Source: Bacillota bacterium
Lineage (GTDB): Bacteria; Bacillota; UBA4882; UBA8346
Length of the DNA: 45,663 bases
Direction: 5' to 3'
NCBI GenBank assembly: GCA_023392595.1
Contig: JAEVYU010000035.1
Span: 1-45,663, forward strand
Below, piece by piece: positions 33,545-42,408 of this stretch. The notes under the pieces are model-generated. The model made no database searches. It saw nothing but the letters and a program-made list of their open reading frames with translations, and was not told the DNA's origin. Every line of letters begins with the position of its first letter. Within the stretch, counting starts at the first letter, position 1. Position numbers and translations under genes: made by a program.

Positions 33545-34657
33545 TTAGGATTTTTTCCCGATGATAGCCGGCCTTACCTCGAATCGCACTCCCTTGGGAA
33601 TTCGAATTTTAAAATCGGCTGCTGTTCCACGCAGCGAGATCCAGCCTATACCGGCAACTGCTAAATCCTGATTATCCTCAAGATGTACAATATCTTCCTG
33701 CCACTGGATTTTACCGATACATTTCCGGCAAATCCGGGTAAGCCAGGAAGGTTTTTCGTCCAATAAAGCATCCATTTTGTTATTATCCGTGCGGTGCATC
33801 ACTACGTCTGGCGAGCTGTAAGCGATAATGACATCTTCCACATCTCCCAGATAGGCAAAACCGCATAAACCACCTAAAATTAATCCTTTACCAGGCTTTA
33901 ATCCCCATAACTTTTGTTCCATTTTCTGAGATGCCACCAAAGTACTGGCGCATTCCGGACAAACCAAATCGGCGACTCTATCTTGGGGCGCTAATCCGGG
34001 AGTATCGATTAAAGTATTACGCCCTTTTAAAATGCTCCAATTACTAAGTCCCATGGTAGTTCCGGGAAACTTGGAAATCGTCGGCGAACTGACCGAACCT
34101 TCCAACTTCAGCAACTGCTTTATAAGAGAGGATTTTCCGACATTGGTCACACCTAACATGGCAATCTTGGAACCGGAGCCGACTTCTTTGGCAATGCGCC
34201 CTGCCAAGATATCCACACCCTTTCCCTTCATTCCGCTGGTCAAAATAATATCCCGGGGCGCCGGCCAGGCTGTCTTCGTTAAATAATTTTTTAAATAGTC
34301 CAGGATCTCCGGGTGTTTGGCCCTCATTGGCAGCAAATCAATTTTATTCATAATTAAAATATAGGGTTTGCCGGCCAAAAAACCCGACCATAACGGCAAA
34401 CTTCCCGACAAATCAGCGAAATCGCAAACTATGATCAGCAAATCACAAAGGGTTATCGCTTTCATAATACTCTGCCGGATGGCATCAGGACCGGGGTGTA
34501 ACTCTCCAACTTCCCCATAATGAATCATCCGATAACAGCGTTTACAAATAAGCTGGCCTTTGTGCTGGTGATTCTCAGGCACATATCCGGCCTTTTCGGG
34601 AAACTGAGTTTGAATTGCGACGCCACAGCCGCGGCAGTATTGATTATTTCCACTCAC
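33545..34657 (-). CDS. yqeH: Ribosome biogenesis GTPase YqeH
   Basis: 370 residues; a circularly permuted GTPase needed for 30S assembly. N-terminal zinc finger (CRGCG ... CKRCY), then the G motifs in permuted order: G4 NKIDLLP before G1 GVTNVGKSS, G2-like GTT and G3 DTPG. A C-terminal treble-clef-like region has further Cys (CPECA, CRKC). GTG start overlapping the yqeG stop by four bases (GTGA), so translation is coupled. Last gene of the mltG-to-yqeH run. Confidence 0.95.
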   Translation of the reverse strand: MSGNNQYCRGCGVAIQTQFPEKAGYVPENHQHKGQLICKRCYRMIHYGEVGELHPGPDAIRQSIMKAITLCDLLIIVCDFADLSGSLPLWSGFLAGKPYILIMNKIDLLPMRAKHPEILDYLKNYLTKTAWPAPRDIILTSGMKGKGVDILAGRIAKEVGSGSKIAMLGVTNVGKSSLIKQLLKLEGSVSSPTISKFPGTTMGLSNWSILKGRNTLIDTPGLAPQDRVADLVCPECASTLVASQKMEQKLWGLKPGKGLILGGLCGFAYLGDVEDVIIAYSSPDVVMHRTDNNKMDALLDEKPSWLTRICRKCIGKIQWQEDIVHLEDNQDLAVAGIGWISLRGTAADFKIRIPKGVRFEVRPAIIGKKS

Positions 34658-35160
34658 TGTAATATTCCTTTCTTGCGAAAACGTTTAATGACAAGACGTT
34701 CCAATTGTCGGACCGCCCGGGTGCTGATAAACTCGGTATCACTTAATGGCGGGGTCCAAATCGTATAAAGTTCCATGCGATTGCCGCCCAAAATATCGGT
34801 AAAAAGCTGATCCCCAACGACCGCTGTCTCATCCGGCTCGGTTTCCATCAGTTTCAAAGCCTTTCGAAAGGGAAATTTCCGGGGTTTGACGGCCCGCGAA
34901 ACATACGGGATCTCTAAAAGACTGGCCACCGCTTCCACCCTATGCTCTAAAGCATTGGAAAGAATACACATTTTAAAACCGGATTGTTTAAATCTGGAAA
35001 CCAGCTGAATAATTTCAGGGCTCAAATCATCTTGTTTCCATTCTACCAAAGTATTATCCAAATCAAAGATAATTCCCCGAATACCGACTTTTTTCAACTC
35101 ATCCAAATCAAGTTCCAAAACGGACTGCGCCTGTACTCTCGGGCATAATTTTTGCAGCAT
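34654..35160 (-). CDS. yqeG: HAD-superfamily phosphatase YqeG
   Basis: 168 residues, HAD subfamily IIIA. Motif I FDLDNTLVEW, motif II CILSNA, and the late Asp block VVGDQLFTDILGGNRM. It is the usual partner of yqeH and probably a phosphatidylglycerol-phosphate phosphatase-type or nucleotide phosphatase; the substrate is unsettled. GGAGG six bases before the ATG. Confidence 0.92.
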   Translation of the reverse strand: MLQKLCPRVQAQSVLELDLDELKKVGIRGIIFDLDNTLVEWKQDDLSPEIIQLVSRFKQSGFKMCILSNALEHRVEAVASLLEIPYVSRAVKPRKFPFRKALKLMETEPDETAVVGDQLFTDILGGNRMELYTIWTPPLSDTEFISTRAVRQLERLVIKRFRKKGILQ

Positions 35161-35207
35161 TCCTGATCCTCCCGTTATCTACCGATTGTTGATATAACTT
35201 TAAAAAT

Positions 35208-36065
35208 TTACTTTAATTGGCTTTCCCGGTAATGATAAATCTTATTACAAAAATGGCAACGCACTTCGATCTGACCTTGTTCCTGCAAAATATCCCCGAT
35301 TTCACCCGGATCCAAACTCAACAGAGGTCCTCGAAACCTATCCCATGAGCAGTCACAATGATATTTCACATTGAGTCGTTCTAAAATTTTGACCGTTTCC
35401 GGATTGGGCGCAATACGGGAAATTAATTCCTCCGGCGAAACTCCCCCGGCTAACATTTCCGTTAATCTCGGCATGTCATTCAGCTTTTGTTCCAAAGCGG
35501 AAACGGTAGCTTCCATGGAACCCGGCAAAAGTTGAACAATCAGGCCTCCGGCCGTTTGAACCGTCCCATCGGGATTGACCAAAACTCCCAAGGCAACCGC
35601 CGACGGAGTCTGTTCCGATTTCGTAAAATAATAGGCGAAATCTTCCGCTATCTCTCCATTTTGAAGCGGAACCACCCCTTGATAAGAGTCTTTCAATCCA
35701 AGATCTTTGAGTACCATCATTTCTCCCGAGCCAATGCCTCCAGCAACATCCAGTTTACCGAAAGCATTAGGTTTCAAATCTACCCTTGGATTATCAATTT
35801 CACCTTTCACCTGGCCCCGTTCATTGGACACCGCCAAAACCCTGCCGATTGGCCCGTTTCCGGAAACAGTCACCGTCAGGCGCTTTAAGTTGTCATTCAT
35901 GATACCCATCATCAATGTTCCGGTCAGTACTCTTCCAAAAGCAGCAGTGGCAGTAGGCCAAGTTTCATGAATCTTCCGGGCCTCTTCCACGACTCCGGCG
36001 GTTAAAGCAGCATATATTCGAATTGTACTTTGATTTGCAGTTGCAATCACTAAATGATCTTCCAT
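35208..36065 (-). CDS. hslO: Redox-regulated chaperone Hsp33
   Basis: 285 residues. N-terminal substrate-binding domain (TGTLMMGIMNDNLKRLTVTVSGNGPIGRVLA, GEIAEDFAYYFTKSEQTPSAVALGVLV) and a C-terminal redox switch with four zinc cysteines, CDC (about residue 240) and CHFC (about 270). Oxidation releases zinc and activates holdase function. GGAGG just before the ATG. Co-directional with yqeG (47-base gap). Confidence 0.95.
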   Translation of the reverse strand: MEDHLVIATANQSTIRIYAALTAGVVEEARKIHETWPTATAAFGRVLTGTLMMGIMNDNLKRLTVTVSGNGPIGRVLAVSNERGQVKGEIDNPRVDLKPNAFGKLDVAGGIGSGEMMVLKDLGLKDSYQGVVPLQNGEIAEDFAYYFTKSEQTPSAVALGVLVNPDGTVQTAGGLIVQLLPGSMEATVSALEQKLNDMPRLTEMLAGGVSPEELISRIAPNPETVKILERLNVKYHCDCSWDRFRGPLLSLDPGEIGDILQEQGQIEVRCHFCNKIYHYRESQLK

Positions 36066-36126
36066 AAATCCTCCGCTTAGGCATAATGTTCATTCGGTTC
36101 ATAAAATCAAACAACAACGCCGGCTT

Positions 36127-36891
36127 TCAACCAACTTCTACCCGTTGTCCATCATAACCCAACTCTACATTGGCAGGCAATAATAAGTTTACTTCGTTAT
36201 ATTTAAAATCGTGAGCAATATGTGTTAAAATACTGTGCTTGGGCTCGATCATCTCTATCATCTGCAAACCCTGCTCCAGATTAAAATGAGTTGGGTGAGG
36301 TTTAAATCTCAATACTCCTAATATAAGCAATTTTAAATTTTTTAAAAGCTTCAGACTTTCTTCCGGGATACTGCTGCAATCGGTGATATAGGCAAAATCC
36401 CCGATACGGTATCCCAAGATACCCAAAGGGCCATGAAAAACCGGGATCGGTATAATTTTAATCCCGGCCACCTCAAAGGGTAAAGCGATTTCTTTCAGGC
36501 AAATTCTTGGTATCCCGCCGCCAATATGGATTCGATTATCGAAGATATAGGGAAACATACCGGCAATACCCCTGAGGGTTGTTTGATTTCCATAGACCGG
36601 TATTTCATTACCCTGTAATTCGCTAAAGCGGCGCAAATCATCAAATCCGCAAACATGGTCCGCATGATTGTGGGTCATCAGAACCAAATCAACCCGCGGA
36701 ACCTGGCTGCGAATCGTTTGGATGCGCATTTCGGTGGCGGTATCGATTAAAATATGCAGTTCACCGGTGTAAATGTATACCGACGAACGAGTCCGGCAAT
36801 CCCGTGGGTCCATTGAAGTGCAAGTCGCGCAATTACAACCCAGAACCGGAACGCCATGAGAAGTTCCGGTTCCTAGGAGTGTTATGACCAT
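36127..36891 (-). CDS. PhnP-like metallo-beta-lactamase fold hydrolase
   Basis: About 254 residues. The opening LLGTGTSHGVPVLGCNCATC and the metal motif THNHADHVCGFDDL (HxHxDH) are typical of the PhnP / RNase Z-related phosphodiesterases; further metal ligands lie in YITDCSSIP and SILTHIAHDF. Likely hydrolyses a cyclic or linear phosphodiester in the cytoplasm. The true start is ATG 36891, seven bases after the mltG stop (AAAGGA in the end of mltG); the frame is open upstream to 36999 only because it runs through mltG. Confidence 0.85.
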   Translation of the reverse strand: MVITLLGTGTSHGVPVLGCNCATCTSMDPRDCRTRSSVYIYTGELHILIDTATEMRIQTIRSQVPRVDLVLMTHNHADHVCGFDDLRRFSELQGNEIPVYGNQTTLRGIAGMFPYIFDNRIHIGGGIPRICLKEIALPFEVAGIKIIPIPVFHGPLGILGYRIGDFAYITDCSSIPEESLKLLKNLKLLILGVLRFKPHPTHFNLEQGLQMIEMIEPKHSILTHIAHDFKYNEVNLLLPANVELGYDGQRVEVG

Positions 36892-36898
36892 TTTTATT

Positions 36899-37972
36899 TC
36901 AAGTTCCTTTGTTAAACATTCTTTCAATTTTATGTTGGGCATTGAGATGTTGCTGATAAGTGGTGCTAAAAATATGAGTGCCATCAGGCCTGGCCACAAA
37001 ATATAAATATTGAACTTGGGCCGGATATGCCGCAGCCTTTAACGAAGCCAATCCGGGATTGGAAATCGGTCCCGGAGGCAACCCCTGGTGTAAATAGGTA
37101 TTATAAGGCGAATTTACTTGTAAATCTTTATAATATAGACGTTCTTTCCGTTTACCCAGGGAATACTGGACAGTCGCACAGGATTGAAGCGGATATCCCA
37201 ACCGTAAACGATTATAAAATATCCCGGCAATAATAGGCCGTTCTTCGGGTTTTCTGGCTTCCTTTTCAACTAAAGAGGCGATGATAACGATCTCTTTTCT
37301 CCTATCGGCCGGGATTTGTTGAAAATTCTTTTGAAAAACTTCTTGAAAACGGAGAAACATTTTTTGAACAATCTGTTTTTCAACCGTTGCATTTAATTCA
37401 AAATTATAGGTGTCCGGGAACAAGTATCCTTCCGTTCCGGATAAAGTTTGTTCATTTCCCGCCAATTGATTCACCAAGGCCGAATCACGGGCTGCATTCA
37501 AAAAACTCTGCGGATTAACCAACCCTTTTTGGGCCAATAAAGCGGCTATTTCCTGGTTATCCAGACCTTCCGGAATGGTAATTCTTACGGATTGAGCAAT
37601 ACCGCGCCGAAGTTCACTTACAATATCCGGGACCGACATTCCCGGGCTTATTCGGTAATAACCCGCTTTAGCCATTCTCTGGCGTGGGTTTAAGCGGACA
37701 TAAAGCTCAAAAACAAATTGACTCCGGATCAAATGGTTTTTAGCCAATGTTTGGCCGATTTGTCGCAATGAAGAGCCATACGAAACTTTGAAAACATAAA
37801 AATCCTTATTTCCGGAATGGGTTGGAGTCAGATTCCAGCAGTAATACCCAACAAACAGCAAAACAAGGGCTACCAAAACCAAAACACCAACTCCCAAAGG
37901 AGTATGAAGTTTCTTATTCAGACTCATCAAGATATCTTTTTTGTCATCTATGTATTTTTTCATTAATACCAT
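36899..37972 (-). CDS. mltG: Endolytic transglycosylase MltG
   Basis: About 357 residues. N-terminal membrane helix (about 27-50), a LysM-like region, and the YceG catalytic domain with the active-site Glu in IIASLVEKEARKPEE, EGYLFPDTYNF, and GLPPGPISNPGLASLKAA. It cuts nascent glycan strands and sets their length. ATG 37972 has GGAG nine bases upstream; earlier in-frame ATG at 37987 is possible. First gene of a five-gene run, with a promoter about 110 bases upstream. Confidence 0.93.
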   Translation of the reverse strand: MVLMKKYIDDKKDILMSLNKKLHTPLGVGVLVLVALVLLFVGYYCWNLTPTHSGNKDFYVFKVSYGSSLRQIGQTLAKNHLIRSQFVFELYVRLNPRQRMAKAGYYRISPGMSVPDIVSELRRGIAQSVRITIPEGLDNQEIAALLAQKGLVNPQSFLNAARDSALVNQLAGNEQTLSGTEGYLFPDTYNFELNATVEKQIVQKMFLRFQEVFQKNFQQIPADRRKEIVIIASLVEKEARKPEERPIIAGIFYNRLRLGYPLQSCATVQYSLGKRKERLYYKDLQVNSPYNTYLHQGLPPGPISNPGLASLKAAAYPAQVQYLYFVARPDGTHIFSTTYQQHLNAQHKIERMFNKGT

Positions 37973-37987
37973 TGATTGTGGCTCCAT

Positions 37988-38277
37988 TAGTATTTTTAAA
38001 TTGCAAACTTACTAGAACAACCCAGACAAAAGGCCATCCCATTGTTTGTTTCTTTATCAACCACCTTTACTGAATCTTATTATTTTACCATGATCGTCAA
38101 TGAATGTCTAATTTTTAAATTCGACTTCCCTTTCCAACTTCCTGCCGCCGGTTTCCCATTGCTGCGAAGCTAGAACAAATTTACCAAACTCCTTTTATTA
38201 CTGGGACGAAATAGTGCGCGCCCGTCAAGCATTGAACTGAATTACCTTGGATTTTCCCTTAAGCATTTTGAAAATGG
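37988..38277. other. Intergenic region upstream of mltG
   Basis: No gene seen. It holds the mltG promoter (38082-38110), and is bounded on the right by a terminator. Confidence 0.5.
38082..38110 (-). promoter_or_regulatory. Promoter of the mltG operon
   Basis: On the minus strand TAGACA (38105-38110), a 17-base spacer and TAAAAT (38082-38087). Five of six bases match at each box, giving a leader of about 100 bases. Confidence 0.6.
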
Positions 38278-38327
38278 AAAAGCCGACCTGAGCAAGATAT
38301 TGATCAAAGTCGGCTTTTTGCTTTTTT
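38278..38327. terminator. Intrinsic terminator
   Basis: AAAAGCCGAC (38278-38287) pairs with GTCGGCTTTT (38309-38318), followed on the + strand by TTTGCTTTTTT and on the minus strand by TTTTCCATTTTC. It can end the leftward nitroreductase transcript; the stronger T-run faces right, where no gene precedes it. Confidence 0.75.
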
Positions 38328-38356
38328 AACTCAATTTTAAAATTTTTGAAAGATTT

Positions 38357-38506
38357 TCATATTTTACCTGTTTTATAAACACAACCCACGGATGAACCTA
38401 TACTCCAATAATGGGTTCCCATCATAATCATTGGATTGATTTTTACCGGATCCGGGCTTCCATCGGTAATACACTCCGGTTTTGCATAGGTTGCCATGAT
38501 TTCGAT
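38357..38506 (-). pseudogene. C-terminal fragment of a flavoredoxin-like flavin reductase
   Basis: About 48 residues in one frame resemble the end of FMN-binding split-barrel flavin reductases: PECITDGSPDPVKINPMI, then GTHYWSIGSSVG and a terminal KTGK, where intact relatives have ECLTDG.PD..KI.PLIY and HYW.LGE.IGKAFSVGK. The frame continues upstream into the nitroreductase gene without the rest of the protein, and there is no start of its own. I read it as a remnant left when the neighbouring nitroreductase region was rearranged. Short homology, so moderate confidence. Confidence 0.5.
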
Positions 38507-38543
38507 TATCCTATAGCTAGAGTATTCCCCCGGGGAACTCATG

Positions 38544-39077
38544 TTATTGCTGGTTCCCGTAACGATTATAAGATACCTTCCGGTATTGCAGTTCATCTTG
38601 CTCGTGAGACTTCGGAGTTTCCCCAGGATAACCAAGAGCGATGATGGAATCCACTTTCAACGATTCCGGGATCCCCAAAACCCCTTGGATGAAATTTTCT
38701 GCCGTTTGATCATTATCGTGCATCCGCTCCCGGATTTGAATCCAACAACTCCCTATTCCAAGCGATTCCGCGGTTAATTGAATGTAAGTCGCCGCAATAG
38801 AGGTATCCTCAATCCAAACATCGCTTCGCCGGGCATCAGCACAAATCACTATCGCCAAAGAGGCCTCCTTTAAGAAAGAAGAACCGTACTGTTTGGAAGA
38901 AGATAGCCCTTTCAGCAAGTCGGGATTATCGACGATGATAAATTCCCATGGATTAAGCCCCCTTGAAGATGGCGCCCTTAATGCCGCTTCAATCAAGGCA
39001 TCCCGTTTTTCAGGTTCAATAGGCTTTTGTAGATACTTTCGGATGCTGCGGCGTTTCCGGATTACGGAGAGAATCAT
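38544..39077 (-). CDS. Nitroreductase-family FMN oxidoreductase
   Basis: About 177 residues. FMN-binding N-terminus RKRRSIRKYLQKPIEPEK, RAPSSRGLNPWEFIIVD, the ATYIQLTAESLGIGSCWIQIRER helix, and the C-terminal IIALGYPGETPKSH...LQYRKV ending of the family. Length is normal, so it is complete. It uses NAD(P)H to reduce nitro compounds, quinones or a native substrate that is not known. ATG 39077, GGAGG ten bases upstream. Divergent from the aldehyde dehydrogenase gene. Confidence 0.88.
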   Translation of the reverse strand: MILSVIRKRRSIRKYLQKPIEPEKRDALIEAALRAPSSRGLNPWEFIIVDNPDLLKGLSSSKQYGSSFLKEASLAIVICADARRSDVWIEDTSIAATYIQLTAESLGIGSCWIQIRERMHDNDQTAENFIQGVLGIPESLKVDSIIALGYPGETPKSHEQDELQYRKVSYNRYGNQQ

Positions 39078-39190
39078 CAATTTTTCCTCCAATTCAATTA
39101 ATTTTAGCGTCCAACATTTATAAAAAAGGATAATTTTTTTGGATCAAGAACTTATCTCTAACAAGGTCAATGGAAACAGGAGGTCGCAAA

Positions 39191-40819
39191 GTGACTCGTT
39201 CAACAGATATGGATAAATTATTCCCCACTGAAAACGAAATTCCTACGGAATTTCAAATCAAAGAACCGATTTGCCAAAATGAATTTCTGATAAACGGCGA
39301 ACTCAGAAAGTGGAATGGCCCCAACCAGGAGGTTTTTTCACCCATTTTTATCGCCGGCCCGGACGGCGCTTTCACCCCGAAACTTCTTGGCTCTTATCCC
39401 CTATTAGCGGAGGAAACCATTCTGGAAGTGTTGTCTGCTGCTGCAGAAGCCTATGATAACGGGAAAGGTCTCTGGCCCACCATGCCGATAGCCAAAAGAA
39501 TCCAGCATATGCAGGAATTCGCCCGCCGCATGAAAGCGGAAAAAGCGGAAATTGTCAAACTGCTGATGTGGGAAATCGGAAAGAGTTATCAGGATTCCAC
39601 AAAGGAATTTGACCGGACCCTCGACTATATCTGCGGCACTATTGAGGCTGTCAAAGAACTGGACCGGCTTTCATCCCGTTTTCAAATCGAAGAAGGCATT
39701 ATCGGCCAGGTCCGCCGGTCCTCTCTGGGTGTCACGCTGAGTATGGGCCCCTTTAATTACCCGCTGAATGAAACGTTTACCACCTTGATTCCGGCGTTGA
39801 TTATGGGGAATACCGTGATTTGTAAACCGCCGAAGCTTGGAACTTTACTATACCGGCCCCTGCTCCCGATTTTCCGGGACTGTTTCCCGCCCGGAGTCAT
39901 TAATTTTGTTTACGGACGGGGTTCCAATATCATTTCTCCTTTGATGAGCTCCGGAAAAATCGATGTACTGGCCTTTATCGGCACCAGTAAAATCGCGGAC
40001 ACCATCAAAAAGCAACATCCCAAACCCCACCGGCTACGCTCGGTGCTGGGGCTTGACGCTAAAAATCCGGCAATTATCCTTCCGGATGCCGATCTGGATC
40101 TGGCTGTGCAGGAGTGCTTATTGGGAACTCTCTCCTACAACGGCCAACGTTGTACAGCCCTAAAGTTGATATTCGTTCACCAAAGCGTGGCCCAACCGTT
40201 TTTGAAAAAAATGGCGGCAGCCATCAACAGCCTCAATATCGGTATGCCCTGGAATCCAAATGTTCAAATCACGCCCTTACCGGAAAACAACAAAACCGAT
40301 TATTTGGCGGAGCTGGTTTCCGACGCCCTGGATAAAGGGGCTAAGGTGATCAATGAGGGCGGCGGAACCCCTTTCCATTCAATATTTACTCCCGCCCTGC
40401 TCTATCCGGTCAATGAAAATATGCGGGTTTATCACGAGGAACAATTCGGACCGGTGATTCCGGTCATTCCTTTTGAAGAAATTTCAACTCCCATTGGTTA
40501 TATTGAGGAATCCAACTATGGACAGCAAGTCAGCATTTTCAGCAAAAACCCCGATGAGATCGCCGCTTTGGTCGATCCGCTGGTAAACCAGGTCTCGCGG
40601 GTCAACATTAACAGCCAATGTCAAAGAGGACCCGATATTTTCCCCTTTACCGGACGAAAAGACTCGGCGGAAGGTACCTTATCGATATCCGATGCCTTGA
40701 GGGTTTTCTCGATTAGGACTTTGGTGGCGGTCAAGGAAAATGAAAACAATAAAGAACTGCTGGCCGAAATCATCCAGGAACGGAAGTCCAACTTTTTATC
40801 AACGGATTTTATTTTTTAG
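39191..40819 (+). CDS. Aldehyde dehydrogenase, GapN-like (NADP glyceraldehyde-3-phosphate dehydrogenase type)
   Basis: About 542 residues. NADP-fold with MGPFNYPLNETFTTLIPALIMGNTVICKPP, the second Rossmann loop FIGTSKIAD, the catalytic Cys in YNGQRCTALK (about 40136-40164) and the late EEQFGPVIPV. The NGQRCTA context is typical of non-phosphorylating GapN. Where most aldehyde dehydrogenases have ELGGK (Glu as general base), this one has GLDAK (about 40048-40062). True start is GTG 39191 with AGGAGG seven bases upstream; the frame opens earlier at 39170 inside that ribosome site. Monocistronic. Confidence 0.82.
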   Translation: MTRSTDMDKLFPTENEIPTEFQIKEPICQNEFLINGELRKWNGPNQEVFSPIFIAGPDGAFTPKLLGSYPLLAEETILEVLSAAAEAYDNGKGLWPTMPIAKRIQHMQEFARRMKAEKAEIVKLLMWEIGKSYQDSTKEFDRTLDYICGTIEAVKELDRLSSRFQIEEGIIGQVRRSSLGVTLSMGPFNYPLNETFTTLIPALIMGNTVICKPPKLGTLLYRPLLPIFRDCFPPGVINFVYGRGSNIISPLMSSGKIDVLAFIGTSKIADTIKKQHPKPHRLRSVLGLDAKNPAIILPDADLDLAVQECLLGTLSYNGQRCTALKLIFVHQSVAQPFLKKMAAAINSLNIGMPWNPNVQITPLPENNKTDYLAELVSDALDKGAKVINEGGGTPFHSIFTPALLYPVNENMRVYHEEQFGPVIPVIPFEEISTPIGYIEESNYGQQVSIFSKNPDEIAALVDPLVNQVSRVNINSQCQRGPDIFPFTGRKDSAEGTLSISDALRVFSIRTLVAVKENENNKELLAEIIQERKSNFLSTDFIF

Positions 40820-40840
40820 ACAAATTGGGATTTACACAAT

Positions 40841-40874
40841 GAGTTCTGCGCCAGCCACGGCTGATGCAGAACTC
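40841..40874. terminator. Hairpin after the aldehyde dehydrogenase gene
   Basis: GAGTTCTGC (40841-40849) pairs perfectly with GCAGAACTC (40866-40874), with AGCC/GGCT inside. No T-run follows on the + strand; on the minus strand it is followed only by ATTG. It is a stable structure between convergent genes, not a textbook terminator. Confidence 0.45.
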
Positions 40875-40929
40875 TAAAAATGGCAATGAACGATATTATC
40901 CATCACTTGGCTATATTATAGATTTTCCC

Positions 40930-41547
40930 TCAAAATCCCGCTTCTTCATTGATTAAAACGATCGTCATATTGACTCCATTGGGTTTTCTCCGGTGGATCG
41001 TCATCACGGAACAGATGCATTCCGGAGAATTGCAATTTTCGCATTTTCCCGTTTGAACACAGGGAGTTTTTTTATTATATCTTTTGGCATTCAAAACAGC
41101 GGCGCTTTTGGCGCGGGCCATCGCTTCTTCAAGGGTTTTGGCGATTTTATTCTTGCCGATTAAATAAATAACATGTTTCGGGCCAAAGCATGTGGCGGCA
41201 GTCCGGTTACCATTCCCGTCAATATTGATAAGCTGTCCCTCGAGGGAAACGGCATTGGCCGATGTCAGATAAAAGTCGGCTGTTAAGGCCTTGCGATCGA
41301 TTTCTTTCATATCTTCCGTGCCAACCGGAATATGGATATACATTTCCTTGGCGAGTTTGGACAAACTCTCCTGAAGTCCGGCGCTTTTCACGGTAATGGA
41401 ATTGCCCAAGCCGATGGAACTTACCGGAGAATCTTTACCGATGATTTTCTGGACTATCTCAGTTGCTTGCCTAAGGTCTTCACAAACCTCCACCTGAAAC
41501 CCCCGGCTTTTTAAAGTCTTCGATAATGGCAAAAGCTGTTCATCCAT
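40930..41547 (-). CDS. LUD-domain protein (lactate-utilisation type)
   Basis: 205 residues of the LUD (DUF162) fold. Ligand loop SSIGLGNSITVKSAGLQE, EDMKEIDRKALTADFYLTSANAVSLEGQLINID and a Cys cluster near the end (CVQTGKCENCNSPECIC). LutB/LutC relatives help oxidise lactate with LutA, but here no lut partner is adjacent and the protein is of the short stand-alone type with conserved cysteines. Function therefore open. GGGGCGG eight bases before the ATG. Confidence 0.85.
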   Translation of the reverse strand: MDEQLLPLSKTLKSRGFQVEVCEDLRQATEIVQKIIGKDSPVSSIGLGNSITVKSAGLQESLSKLAKEMYIHIPVGTEDMKEIDRKALTADFYLTSANAVSLEGQLINIDGNGNRTAATCFGPKHVIYLIGKNKIAKTLEEAMARAKSAAVLNAKRYNKKTPCVQTGKCENCNSPECICSVMTIHRRKPNGVNMTIVLINEEAGF

Positions 41548-41662
41548 TCATATCCGCCCCTATCTCAATTTATTTTTCCTATGCAACGTTATTTCTGTTA
41601 GATTAACCCTCATAGAAGGGACTTCTTTTCCAGGACCTTTCACCCCCAAAAGTCACTGACAT

Positions 41663-42208
41663 CTACTTTCCTTTCTGATAGTCACTCTTAATGATTCCAT
41701 AGTAACAAACATTTACGAACTTTTGGTTTATCCAAGCAAAATTTCTTAACAATCCCTCAATAATAAAGCCTGATTTTTCTAAAACCTTTCTCGAAGCTTC
41801 ATTTTCTTCCATAACTAGTGCCTCAACTCTTTCAACATTCATTTCCGTAAATAAATATTTGACCAAACCATTTGTAATTTCCGTTGCATAACCATGCTTC
41901 CAAAATTCCGGTAATAAATTAAACCCAACTACAGCACGAAGATCATGCTGATAAAAGGATAAAACACCTGCTTCCCCGATGTATTTTCGGCTATCCTTTA
42001 AATATAATGCTTCAAAACAAAATTTACTATCATCATAATTTCTCAATAAACTTGAAAGATATTTTATTGAGTCGTTCATATCAGTTGAAACCGCTACTGT
42101 CGAATACTTCCAGACCAAAGGTTCAGATTTAAGTTTATAAATATTTTCTAAATCACTTTCAGAATATTTTTTCAACAATAGTCTCTCGGTTTCAATCAAA
42201 ATACCCAC
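41663..42208 (-). CDS. GNAT acetyltransferase, RimJ/RimL-like
   Basis: About 181 residues. ETERLLLKKYSESDLENIYKL start, GFNLLPEFWKHGYATEITNGLVKYLF (acetyl-CoA motif A) and NEASRKVLEKSGFIIEGLLRN (motif B) are the RimJ/RimL pattern. Target unknown: ribosomal N-terminus or small molecule. GTG 42208 has AAGGGG upstream; a GTG three codons earlier overlaps it. More AT-rich than its neighbours, possibly acquired. Confidence 0.85.
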   Translation of the reverse strand: MGILIETERLLLKKYSESDLENIYKLKSEPLVWKYSTVAVSTDMNDSIKYLSSLLRNYDDSKFCFEALYLKDSRKYIGEAGVLSFYQHDLRAVVGFNLLPEFWKHGYATEITNGLVKYLFTEMNVERVEALVMEENEASRKVLEKSGFIIEGLLRNFAWINQKFVNVCYYGIIKSDYQKGK

Positions 42209-42408
42209 ACTATACACCCCTTTATCTTGCTAAAAACTGTCACACGAGAAAAATTTTTTTATTCAAATATTTTATATCCAAATTCTTCAATAAAAATCAT
42301 CATTCTGGGTAAAGGTCATCATATACGATTACTCATTCTTTCATTTTGTTGGCCGTTTGGCCCTGCGCTTTTCGACCATGATTTCAACAATTAAATTCAC
42401 ATATGCAA

